A stretch of 64,000 nucleotides of DNA from contig NC_067286.1 in NCBI RefSeq assembly GCF_020740795.1, positions 13,960,633 to 14,024,632 of the forward strand. The letters run 5' to 3'. This document shows positions 1-14,578 of the stretch, in pieces (within the stretch, counting starts at the first letter, position 1; the number at the start of each line of letters is the position of its first letter). A program made the position numbers and the translations under genes. Source of the DNA: Apus apus (taxonomy: Eukaryota > Chordata > Aves > Apodiformes > Apodidae). The notes below the pieces were generated by a model. The model worked only from the letters and a program-made list of their open reading frames with translations. It was not told the DNA's origin and searched no databases.

Positions 1-1939
1 ATACATGAGTGATGCAGGGGTCTGTGCCCACCAGACAAGGGAGGTACAGCAATCAGATGGACCACTTTTGTGCCCTCTGGGGAGAGGTAATATGAGGCCA
101 GGGACGCTACTCCTGATCAAGACTTTTAGCCTGTGAATAAGGTCTGTTTAGTGGATCACCCAGATGGAAGTGAAGGAAAAGACAGCACTCAGACTGCATC
201 AGCTATCCATTTGATACAGATCAGAGAAAGCTCCAAATAACCTGGATCAGGATTTCAGGCACTTTAGATGCTTCATGATGAGTGCCTGTACTTCAGTAGG
301 CACAGAAGCACTGAAAGCACAAGGGAGCAGAAAAATGCCAGTTTGAAATACCCAATACAATCTAACCCATAGTCAGTCACTTTTTTGTAGACATTAAAAT
401 GTGGGCTGATGCTAATATTGCAGACCTCCAAGACAACAGTACACCTACCACTTCTTCACAGCGGACGCATCTTTCCATCAAAAATACACAGTGAGGGAAG
501 GTCTTATTGTCTCCCAGCTCATGTGAGAAGAAATATGATTAAGACCAAAAATACACTGACTGGCAGCTCTTTTACACACATCAGGTACTTCTGCCTACTC
601 TACAGTTTGATGCAAACAGGGCTTGCTTTCTATCACTGCTAACATCTTGTTAACTCAGATGTTTAAGGACTGAAAGTCAGAACGCAGGAAGGAAGGCCTG
701 TTATTCATGATATTCCAACTAATAGAAGCTCTGCATTTTAAACCTGGCTGACACATGCAATACATTCTGGTCTTTTTTTTATATATATAAACTGAGATTC
801 TTGTGCATCTCCAAGAGATGCAATCCAGGAGACAGGTCTTTGTGAAAGTTCCCATGCTGGCAACTGAACCAAATCCAGGCACATACCTCTAACGTCTGTG
901 CAACGCTCCCTTAATCAGTACTTCAGCACATCTGCTTTATTGTTGGTGTTGACTCTTGCAAGACTCTCACCACTAGTACTGCAGCTTCCTTAATCTACTG
1001 CTTAGCTTCTTGTGCTTCCAGAGTGAGCCACTGCAAAAAGCTTAGACTGGAGCTCAGTGTATGTGCTGTCAACAAGAACCACTCAGCAAACCAGGGTTTG
1101 TCTTCCCAAATGCCATTTCACTTGACCTTTGCTACGAAGTAAGTGACATGGTTAAAATACTCCAACTTAACATGGTTGTTAATCATGTGACACACCAGAA
1201 TGAAAAAGAAAAACGTGAGTGCGTACGCATCAGTGAAAGGAATACTCTCAACCTAAACTGCAAGCTACACAAACAGCACTAAACTGCTGTACACCAGGGG
1301 ATTATCCATCATTGTGATGAACTGGAGCCAAAGCCTGTGTTTTGTTAAACCATATCTATCATCAGCATTTGCAGTATGACATTTTCCATCACAGCTACTT
1401 TCAGACAAGCTTTTCAGTTTTCTTAGGGAGACAAATCTAATTGCTATTTAATACCAAACAACCCAGCAGCAGGACACGATTGCTTTGCTTAAATAACATT
1501 GTTTCATTAAACTGCTCAGACTTGGCCCTATTTGATCAGACCAGAAGCAAGGTTGACAGGAATCTTTATCTGAAATAGAATTTGTTGCTAGACCATTTTG
1601 TGACCCTCAGAATTTTATTACACAGCTGCTGAAGGTACTGATGTTAGCTAAGAGGGGAATACAATTCCCATAGGTCACTAAAGCATACACTTTTCCTGTG
1701 TTTTAAAGGGGAATTCTGTCTGTAACACAGCTAAATCAAGGGGATTATTGTGCAGTATTTCACCACAGATCTTGTAAATCAAGAAGTTTCAAAACTGAGA
1801 AGTGACAGTGTCTCAATTGTACAATATAGTCAGGATCCTAAGTTTTCTTTTTGTATCATCCTTTGCTATATCCGAAGTTGCTATACACAGAAAGACAAGG
1901 GAACATTAGGAGACCACATCATGGTCTGCTCTAAGCCTG
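1..1939. other. Intergenic, no feature recognised
   Basis: AT-rich unique-looking sequence with only short open frames and no recognisable protein, RNA or repeat. In human the next gene on this side is PLEKHA7, but none of its N-terminal sequence was found here. Confidence 0.6.
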
Positions 1940-2450
1940 TACTGGTGAAGCCGCACCTCAAATACTGTGTTCAGTTTTGGGTCCCCCACTAGCAGAAAGA
2001 CATTGAAGGGCTGAAGCATGTCCAGAGACGGGCAATGAAGCTGCTGAAGGGACTGCAGAACAAGTCTTATGAGGAGCAGCTAAGGGAACTGGGATCGATT
2101 AGTCTTGAGGAGGCTGAGGGGAGACCTCATTACTCTACAGCTACCTGAAAGGAGGTTGTAGCAAAGTGGGGATTGGTCTCCCAAGTAACAAGCAATAGGA
2201 CAAGAAGAAATGGCCTCAATTTGTACCAGGGGAGGTTTAGATTGGATATTAGGAAAAATTTCTTCACTGATAGAGTGGCCAAGCATTGGAACCGGCTGCC
2301 CAGGGAAGTCATGAAGTCATCATCCCTGGAGGTGTTCAAAAAACACGTACAGATGGCACTCTGGGACATGGCTTAGTGGGCATGGTGATGTTGGGTTGAT
2401 GGTTGGACTTGATGATTTTATAGATCTTTCCCAACCTTAGTGATTCTATA
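1940..2450 (+). mobile_element. CR1 retroposon fragment
   Basis: A 5'-truncated CR1 (avian non-LTR retrotransposon) in plus orientation. Recognisable blocks include the leftward part reading like CCGCACCTCAAATACTGTG, the TTGGATATTAGGAAAAATTT block near 2245, and GGCTGCCCAGGGAAGTC near 2295. The 3' tail ends TGATTCTAT near 2450. The reading frame is broken, so the copy is old and inactive. Confidence 0.9.
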
Positions 2451-5400
2451 AGCTCATAGAAGCATAGTTATGCACCCAACAAGAACACAGTCAGATAAAG
2501 TCTGGCTCCATTCCCTTGGTGCTCTGTGGAAGAAGGCAAAAGGACCCAGTTCACTCCCCACTCTGGGCAAGAGGTTAGGGAATTGTTACCTCCACTCTCA
2601 ACCTTGCACATACATCAGTGCAAAAAAAAGCATTACCAATAACTGCCCACTGCCGTCCACTGACAGTCACATTATGGTATTCTATGCCTGGAGTAAGTCC
2701 CATGATCTGTTCCTAAATACCTCTGTGAACTGCCTCCATGCACAGCTCCATACCACCCCCCACATATGCCATTTACACATAAACATCTATCTGTTTAAAG
2801 TGTAACTATTACAGGCTAACAGACAGAACACAGGGCTGTGATTTAGGACATCTGAGCTCCATCCCCACTCTCCTAGTGCCCCACATAAGCTATTTCCCTG
2901 CTTTATGCATCACTGGAAAGGGTGGGGGATAGTCTGCTCTATTCTCATGCGAACCACTAAGATTTATGGGTCCAAAGTACTATGTCAGAGCTACACATCA
3001 GTGAAACAGTGTTCCTGCAGCACCAAAGTTGCAACACTTATGTCTGGTGAATACCAGAAAAGGAAACCCTTTCTCCAGCAGCTGACTACTCCTAGTCATT
3101 AAACAATTCTCACTAGTGTAATAACAGTACTTGGAATGTGGGACCACCAAAACACCTCCCTGCAAATCACAGGAATGTTATTTGTTAGTATGGACTTTTC
3201 TGTTAATCACGTGTTTTCTGAGATCCCAGCTTGATTGAAACTAGCTAAATACTATTTTAAAATATTATTAATGTATTGCTTTTCAGATACAGTGTGGTTT
3301 AATCACAGAATACTGAAAAAAAAAAAGAGAGATTCCAGAAATTATTCTACTGCTGAAGAAAGTTAACAGTTTAACTACTGAAGTGAAATCTAAGAAGGCA
3401 TCTGTAGCATGAGTTTGAGGTGTAACTGGAATACCCAGCAGAAAATATAGGTATTACTATATCAGAAGTTTCTGAAAATTTATCAATTTATAGTCTTAGT
3501 TTTGCAAAGACTCGCAGAGCTGACCAAGATGGGATGGGCTGTATTTTAAGGAAAAGTTATTATGTTTTTTCCATTGTTAAAAAAAAAAATCAACCGGCAG
3601 AAAAAAAGCCTCACAGGGGTATAAGTTCTACAGGCTGTATTTCACCACAGCTTTTGGTGTGCCCCAGTGTCCACTAGCATATATTATGATGAGAGAAGTT
3701 TCCACCCCCTTTCTTGCAAATCTCAAATGTCTTTGCCATGAGAAGCGATCCTCTGAGATTTGGATCCTTCCCAAGTTCATTTAACCTGATTAATTCTTAA
3801 TAGCTGTCACAGGTTATCACACCCAGTCAGTCAAGAGCTTCTGGAGTTCAAAACATCAGCCACCTATTTCTCAGTCTGGCATAACACAGGGCTCAGGATC
3901 TACAGGAATCATTCATCTGCATCATAAAGAACTTGAAGGAGCTGTAAAAGAGATTGATCCCTGACAGCTGCACTCAACTTGAAAGCCCTTCCTGGCTCTG
4001 AAGGAGAATTCTGACCTGAAAAGGGGTCTTGAGTGAGCAGCCTGAAAGGGAATAAAATATTAGTCTGTAAAACCAGTACTCACTAGAAAACTCAGGTGAT
4101 CTTTTAATGTAGGTACACCTTTTGCCTCAGGCATTGCCAGGGTAATTACCTGTCACACAGTATCTCAAGCTCTGGGGTTGATATAACAGGCTGCACTTCA
4201 CCTCCTTTTGTCCTAACTGCTAGTAAGTACTTCTCCCCCAGTAACCAAGCCCTGTAGGACAATGCTACTGTTTAGCATCAATATCCAAAAAATACTGTTT
4301 TGCCGTTAATCTTTTATTTTGATTCAGTTCCAGCTACTGCACCTGTGCTGGTTAATGTCTTTAAAAACTCCTGTGGTGAAAGAGTTCACACCAGTCTGCA
4401 ACACTGTTGATTACAAGGCTTGTAGATTTCTAACCAGAAGTGAAACTTATCCCAAAAGCTGGACAGTGGAGAGAAAGGAGGGAAACCTTCATATATTCAA
4501 CTCCAAGTATGTCCAGAAATTCTTGGGAAGCAACAAAGGGACATTCACAGACATCCCATTTGTGCAGTGAACATTGTCGTACCATTTCCTGTTGCCAAGG
4601 TACGTGCTGACAGAGGGAGGTTACCAGGGCAGGACAAGGTATTGTCATGCAAATGATGCAGAGTTGTTGAAGGGACTTCCCAGCAACAGCACATTTTTTC
4701 ACTAGTTTGATTCCAGCATTGAAAAGGAAACAAAACAACTGCGTGAATAAGAAGTAGCACTGGCCTAAGCCAGAAACACCAGCTATCCTGGAGCTATGGG
4801 AGCACCAAACCTGCCTCTAGTGAGTTCAGCAGGCCCCACTGCTCTTCATTTAAATAGCAACGGGAAACAAACCAGCCTTGGGTCCCAAGAAACACGTGCA
4901 GTGCTTTTTAACTACATCGTCTTTTAAGATCTGTAAGTGACACTGCAAACAGTGGAAAAAAAGTGACACACAAACCTTCACCCAGAAAAATCAGAGTATA
5001 GCTTTCATTCACATTTTGCTATTTGGGATTGATTCACATAAAATGACTTTGAGATGAAAACTATAAAAACTTACCGGAAGAAAATGCAACTATAAACACT
5101 CTTTAGTAGTCCTGTTTTCCAGAAATGCAGATCAAACACTTGCAGCCATACATATATAAATACCAAAAAATTATTGCCTTTTCCAATTGTTATTGATGGC
5201 CTTTACCCTTTTCTGGTAAAGAAATTAATGGTTTCCAGCAGTGGTAATGACTTATCAGCAGAATAACTGGTGTTTAAGTTTCCTTACTTGAAATTAATTG
5301 CTAGAAGTTTCTTATTTTTCACAGAAGTACTTGCAAACAGGAACTGTCAACTAAAAAAATTCACAGAGCTAAGAGTCGATTTACTTGCCTCCACAAGGGA

Positions 5401-5699
5401 ACCAGTCACACACCACAAAATCCTTCAGAATTAACAGATATCTAGCACTCAAAGTGTCCTCTGGACATGACTGAATGGAAGCTTTCCCTTAAATCCCTGT
5501 CAAGGGATTCATACTGAAGACTTACCTCTCAAACACTTTCCTAAAAATGAACACAGAAATACCGTGTGGCATCAATCACCTAGTGATCTAACCATAGGAT
5601 TACTCACCTTTGACTGATTTGCAAGGGGGAAACTTCCTTATCAGGAAGTTAGACACACAGTCAGAACTGTCAAGGCAAACACTTGGAGCAATAAAACTT
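2451..5699. other. Intergenic, no feature recognised
   Basis: AT-rich unique-looking sequence. The open frames are all under 115 codons, and none resembles a known domain. Simple A-runs occur near 3315 and 3580. Confidence 0.55.
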
Positions 5700-5725
5700 G
5701 GGGGGGTGGGGGCGGGGGGAAAGGG
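5700..5725 (+). other. G-rich tract with G-quadruplex potential
   Basis: Four G runs on the plus strand (5700-5706, 5708-5712, 5714-5719, 5723-5725) are separated by loops of one to three bases, which meets the usual G-quadruplex pattern. It also creates the polyproline stretch in a meaningless minus-strand frame. Confidence 0.6.
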
Positions 5726-7526
5726 TGCAGAAAGGTAACAGACAACAGTTTCATGCTCCCAAGAACACACCTGGAACAGAAGGGACTGGGTACCTGCACA
5801 GAAAATCCAACCTGGAACCCAAAGAATGAATGCTCTAGTCCCATATCTCTGTGCCATGTGGATTTAATGCCTCCGACCTGAAGGAAACCAGTTCCCTCCT
5901 TACCACCCTCAGCGACCCACCCAGCGAAGAATCATCAGTTTTTCCTAAAACAACCCTAAACAAACCTTCCTGGGAAGTGCCAGACAACCCTGGCCAATGA
6001 GTCTCAGTGAGAACAAAAGGTGCCCCTGCAGCCAGCCTTCAAAACCAGTTGTTTATAAGCCAAAGGAAAGCAGCCTCTGACATACACCCCACAGCCCTGA
6101 ACGAGCTGCAGAGCTGGCAAGGACCTAAGTCTAATGGGAGGCTTTTGTGAACCAAACTCACCATGTGAATAAGCCTGGTGTGGAGCAGCAAAGCACAGCA
6201 TGGCCACATGGCTGCTGAGGGGGCCCCACATGTTAGGTGACTTGCTGTGGAGGCAGAGACCCTGTGGCTGTGCCTCTGAAGTAAAGGCAGGCTTCTCAAT
6301 GCCAGAGGGTCCAAGGGCTGGAAGTGGGGAAGTCTGAGAACTCCTTTCTGATGTGTGCTCTGGCATAACACAGGAAAAGGCTCACATTGGGATAGGGGAA
6401 ACAAATAATCATTGCTCAGATTTGTACCTGCTGGGAGAACAGAAAGTACTGCAAGAGAGCAACAATGGAAACTGAGAAAAGGCTGCTGGGAATGAGGCAG
6501 AAACAGGAACACAGCTTCTGAAGGTTAAGCCAATGCAAAAGAAACCATAAACAGATTGGACATTGTGACTCTAGAAAAGGGGAAGTGGGGCCCAAAGCCT
6601 GCAGAATCCACCATGCTGGAGAGAGGGAAATAAGGCAGTGCCTAGAGATAACTCCATGGTTATCTCCAGGGATGTTTATGGAATGGTTTGTGCTGTTTCA
6701 TCTAAATAGTTAATTTTTGGCAACTATTTGCAGATCTAAATTCGTTCCCATTATTGCATCTCTCCAGCTAAGGGAAGTTATAGTACCTTTACCTAGAGCA
6801 GCAGGCTTGACCACAAGTCCTGAGCTGCCTGGAAAAGTCCCAGTGCTTGGCTATGTGGTAGGAAACTAGCTGAAAAGAGTTTCACTCTCACCCATACAGT
6901 CCTATACCACTGCCCCAAATGGTAAACCTACCTGATGTATCCACAGGACCATGCACCTGCCAGTCCCACACTCTCTTCAGACACACGACATAGGACCACA
7001 TCCTCCAAATGTGTTGCTTGGTGTCATGCTTTGTAGGGGTTTGCTCCCCCAGAATTTACCCCAGCCAATGCCTTGGCTCCACTGTTCCCACACCTGGCCC
7101 AGCAGCTGCCCTGTGTCATATCAGCTGCTGTGCAGACCACCTGTGTGCCCTGGGGCAAATGAATTCAACTGATGGTGCACCTCTTCTGGCAATCAAAGGG
7201 GCAAGGGACATTACAATCTTAATGAGAATGGACAGCTTAATTAAGGTAGCCTGTACGATCTACAGGAAATACAGAAACTTGATCAATCTAAGTAGTAGAA
7301 ATATATGCAGATCAGTACTACAATACCATTCCGGTTCTTTGACAAGAGGTTGCCAGGTTCTACAGGCAGAAAATACGGTCCACTGGCCTTTCACTATCCT
7401 CAGGAGTACCTTCAACACCTGGATCTGATCTCACTGCAAGCCCAGGATCTGTCCCCCAAGTAATTTCATTCCCAATAGCACAGCACAAGACAATTAGTTC
7501 CATGGTAGTCCCCCTCTCCTCCCTGC
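5726..7526. other. Intergenic, no gene recognised
   Basis: Somewhat more GC-rich than its surroundings. Open frames up to 157 codons on the minus strand (6039-6512) and 139 on the plus strand (7009-7428) have low-complexity composition and no recognisable domain or splice context. I regard them as chance frames. Confidence 0.5.
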
Positions 7527-7592
7527 GATGACCCCATCACTCTAACAATCCCTGCCCTGTGATGACCCCATCACTCTAACAATCCCTGCCCT
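7527..7592. repeat. Tandem duplication, two copies of a 34-bp unit
   Basis: The unit beginning gatgaccccatcactctaac at 7527 recurs at 7561 with no visible change in 32 or more bases. Confidence 0.9.
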
Positions 7593-7859
7593 TCCCTCTT
7601 CTTCAGGTAAGGTCAGCAGCTTTCAGCACCACTGGATGGGCAAAATCCCTCAGGAATACAGCCTGCAAAGCAGTGCCAGCAAAGAAACTGTAGAGCTTAA
7701 ATTCAGAAAACACCTCAGTACCATAAAATATAAGAACTGTATAAACTTCAATACTACTGCGTTCAAAAACATCTTATCAGTTGGCACAACACATAACAGT
7801 AGCATTACAATTCTGAACGCATCTGTTCACTCGCTTGGCCTGTCAGCACTGACGTTTGA

Positions 7860-7926
7860 TCTCTAGGTGGCACTATTTGCAACACAGAACTTGTTAAAAA
7901 CAATGTTTCTAAGTGCCATCTGCTGG
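7860..7926. promoter_or_regulatory. Convergent pair of CTCF-like motifs
   Basis: On the minus strand 7913-7926 reads CCAGCAGATGGCAC, a full match to the CTCF core consensus CCASYAGRKGGCAC. On the plus strand 7860-7873 reads TCTCTAGGTGGCAC, 12 of 14. The motifs point at each other 39 bp apart, about 1.3 kb beyond the RPS13 3' end. Occupancy is inferred from motif only. Confidence 0.5.
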
Positions 7927-8390
7927 TAGCTTCATTATTTACATACAGCTTTTCTAGAACAATGACTAGTGAGTTCCTGTGCTTTTCAGTCGGCAATACC
8001 TCCAATCCTAAAGACTCACAGAAATTTTTTGTTGTATTTTAATATCACTTAAGTAGTTTATCACATCTACATCACAGAATTCAATTATAATTGTGACAGT
8101 CTGGCAAGTAATCACCAGAAGCTTTCAGAAATGAAAGCAAGTATTTTAACAGCTTATGAAGGCTGGTAATTTACCTTTTAAGGTGGACCAGACTAGTAGC
8201 ACTAGAGTTCAACTGGAGTGCAGTTTGTCTTCTAAAACTGTCCTAATGAAAAGTTTGTATTTAGCTTTAAAATCAGGGCAAAGGAATCCTGTCTTTCTGC
8301 AAAATTAAATCCAGAAGTTAACAGGTTCCATGGGTTATGATCTAATTAGCTACTAAACTTAATAAAAACGTTAAATTGTTCAATATGGCA

Positions 8391-8440
8391 AATCTAAAGA
8401 GGTCCCTTCCAACCCCCAACATTGTGTGATTCTGTGTGAC
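8391..8440 (+). mobile_element. Short CR1 3' tail
   Basis: Contains a CTTCCAACCCC-type block and a tail reading ATTGTGTGATTCTGTG, the conserved 3' end of CR1 elements. The copy is extremely 5'-truncated. Confidence 0.7.
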
Positions 8441-9190
8441 TTAGAAGTTAACAGCCATAATAGCTCAGAATAACTCCATTTATAACTTTCTCCTAAAAAA
8501 AAAAAAAGGAAAAAACTGTCAAGTCTGCTCTCCATTTTTCTCCAGCAGAAAAATTATTCTTATGCCCAAAGCTATTTAGAACCTGGAGGTTCTATACAAT
8601 AGCTACTGCCCTTTAACTCAGTAAAGATGCAACACTTGAGGAGAGCTAAACTGCTGTATTTACCCAAATTGTAGATTATTCTCAAAACAACTTAAAAATT
8701 ACAGCAACAGTTACTGTCAGGAAATGGCTGATATTTTGCTCAAGCTTTCTGCACAAGGACCAGATACACATTACCTGCAATGAACTAATCAGGCTCTGCA
8801 ATTCTGCTCACCTTCTCTCTCCCCTCCTCCTACCTAATCCTTTCTGCATTTTCTGAATTTCCAGTTCTTCCTCCTGTCATTATTTTCTTTGCCAGTTCTT
8901 CCTGCAGGACAAACAGGGGCACAGCCCCACATGAAAAAATACATCTGTTGTGAATGACTAGCTCATTTTACTAACTTGAGGCTATCATATAAAAATCCAG
9001 TTTAAGCACAGACACAAACTATACAGTTGGTCTAGAACAGCAGTAACTACTACTCAGATCTGATACTGTAGGACAGCAATACAGAAACCATGGCCACATG
9101 TCTGCTCCACCCTGAAAACTGCCCATTTCAAGAAGCTTCCTGGAACAAGCAGAAGTTGATAAGATACCAACCACTTAAGAGACAACACAA
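8441..9190. other. Intergenic between CR1 tail and RPS13 3' end
   Basis: AT-rich with no gene. The last 40 bases hold the GT-rich sequence expected downstream of the RPS13 cleavage site. Confidence 0.6.
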
Positions 9191-9206
9191 ACTTAGTTAA
9201 AGGAAA

Positions 9207-9212
9207 TTTATT
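9207..9212 (-). terminator. RPS13: RPS13 poly(A) signal AATAAA
   Basis: A perfect AATAAA on the minus strand lies 25 nt after the RPS13 stop. GT-rich sequence follows at about 9160-9185, as expected downstream of cleavage. This gives a very short 3'UTR, normal for RPS13 genes. Cleavage is expected near 9190. Confidence 0.9.
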
Positions 9213-9236
9213 CTTTCAGTAAGTCTTTGCCAGCTT

Positions 9237-13382
<4,146 letters not shown>

Positions 13383-13406
13383 GATGGCGCCGGCGGAAAG
13401 AAAGAG
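13383..13406 (-). promoter_or_regulatory. RPS13: RPS13 5'UTR with 5'TOP motif and predicted start site
   Basis: On the minus strand a pyrimidine run, CTCTTTCTTTCC, occupies 13406-13395, followed by a short GC-rich leader to the ATG. A C-initiated pyrimidine tract is the 5'TOP signature of vertebrate ribosomal-protein mRNAs (mTOR/LARP1-controlled translation). The exact start base (13406 or 13404) is inferred. Confidence 0.75.
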
Positions 13407-13470
13407 CGCGGCGAGGCGCGGCCCTTCCCGCCCCGCTTCCGCCGGAAGGGGCCTGCTCGCGCCGCCGCCC
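13384..13470 (-). promoter_or_regulatory. RPS13: RPS13 core promoter: YY1-like and ETS-like sites, no TATA box
   Basis: An ATGGCG core on the plus strand at 13384-13389, inside the 5'UTR, resembles a YY1 site. Two inverted ETS/GABP-like cores sit about 30-45 bp upstream of the predicted start (CTTCC at 13436-13440, CGGAAG at 13443-13448). A GC-box-like run is at about 13426-13435. No TATA element is seen near -25. These are usual parts of vertebrate ribosomal-protein promoters. Factor binding is inferred from motif shape only. Confidence 0.6.
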
Positions 13471-13530
13471 GCCCCGCCCCAGGCCCCCCCAGTCCCGCGT
13501 CAGAGAGCAAAGAGCAGCGCACGTTTCTCT

Positions 13531-13536
13531 TTTATT
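13531..13536 (-). terminator. PIK3C2A: PIK3C2A distal poly(A) signal AATAAA
   Basis: AATAAA on the minus strand. Cleavage is expected at about 13510-13515, roughly 105 bp before the predicted RPS13 start. Confidence 0.7.
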
Positions 13537-14572
13537 TTCCCAGAATAGTGTTTAATGCACTTACAGGACAGTCACGGAGTCACATTTAACCCGCAGGCGC
13601 GGGCCCGGCGGAGGGCAATGCTGTACACCTTTATGAAGGAGCTCGTTTAATTGCAAGTATTTGGTTCTTACAGATACATAAAGGGAGCCAAAACTACTCG
13701 CTCCCGCCGGCTCTCGTCACCTACAGATCGCTCTATCTTAGTCACAGTGTGAGTACGGAGCAGGGGGGGAAGGCCCGGCCCTGCCCGGAGGCGGGGGGGG
13801 CGGTTCCCACACAGCCCTGCTTGTAAAAAGGGGAGAAAAGAACTTTGTTATCAAAGATCGCACGTGCTTCCAGAGGCAGGTAGCTGTAAGATCCTAAAAA
13901 GGCAGTCATAAAAATTTCAGTGCAAAGTACTAGGTTAATAGAGAAAAGGAAGAGGTCTCGGCCCAAGCTGTTACTCTGAAATAACAAAACAATTGGATTT
14001 CTGGCTGCAGGTCATATATTGCATAAAATGTTTGTGTTTTTTTTTTTCTTTTTTCTTTTCATTAAACAAGATATAAAAAGCTCTTAAAAGTACATTTTCA
14101 AGCTACTTCGTGTATTGGTAAATTCCACCCCAATTGAGTATCTTCCTCTTGGACATCTGCCTTTTTCATACGTAGTACATTAAAGTCTTATTGCAACAAC
14201 CTTCTTTTCTTAATTGAGAATAGTGCAAAGAGGTGCAAACGTGATGCTGTTCCTCTATGTGTAAGGAGAGGCTGAGGCCAGATCCCACAGACAAAATAAA
14301 AACCATGACCATAAAAAAGCTTCAGCCAGTGACTAGCTTGAAAAGGAAGAGAAAGGCACAAAATGGGTTGAGCTATGAAGAAGATTAAATCAGAAGTCAG
14401 GACGAAGTGTTAACAGTTATACAGTACTATACATTTTTTTTTTTCCAGAGTCCAGACAACTGTTAAAACTGCAAATAATTTTTTAAATTATTTCAGTTTA
14501 TTTGTATTTTGTGCTGTAAGACACTGTGCTTTAATAGCAAACTGCAAAAAAGGCAGTACATATTGCTTTCAT

Positions 14573-14578
14573 TTTATT
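14573..14578 (-). terminator. PIK3C2A: Candidate internal poly(A) signal in the PIK3C2A 3'UTR
   Basis: AATAAA on the minus strand about 1.8 kb past the stop. A second one is at 14497-14502. Use of either would shorten the 3'UTR by about 1 kb. There is no evidence of use beyond the hexamer. Confidence 0.4.

Noticed and set aside
5600-5857. 85-codon minus-strand frame ending in a good donor-like AAAG|gtgagt
   Set aside because: The proline run comes from the G-rich tract, no acceptor or further exon could be paired with it, and no protein family is recognised. It could be part of a noncoding RNA, but a single donor match is not evidence.
6039-6512. 157-codon minus-strand frame in the intergenic region
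   Set aside because: Leucine/serine-rich with no domain, overlaps another frame of similar quality, and has no promoter or splice context.
1-9000. Expected 5' exons of PLEKHA7, the next gene on this side in human
   Set aside because: No frame matches the WW-domain N terminus of PLEKHA7 and there is no second CpG island. The gene presumably lies further left.
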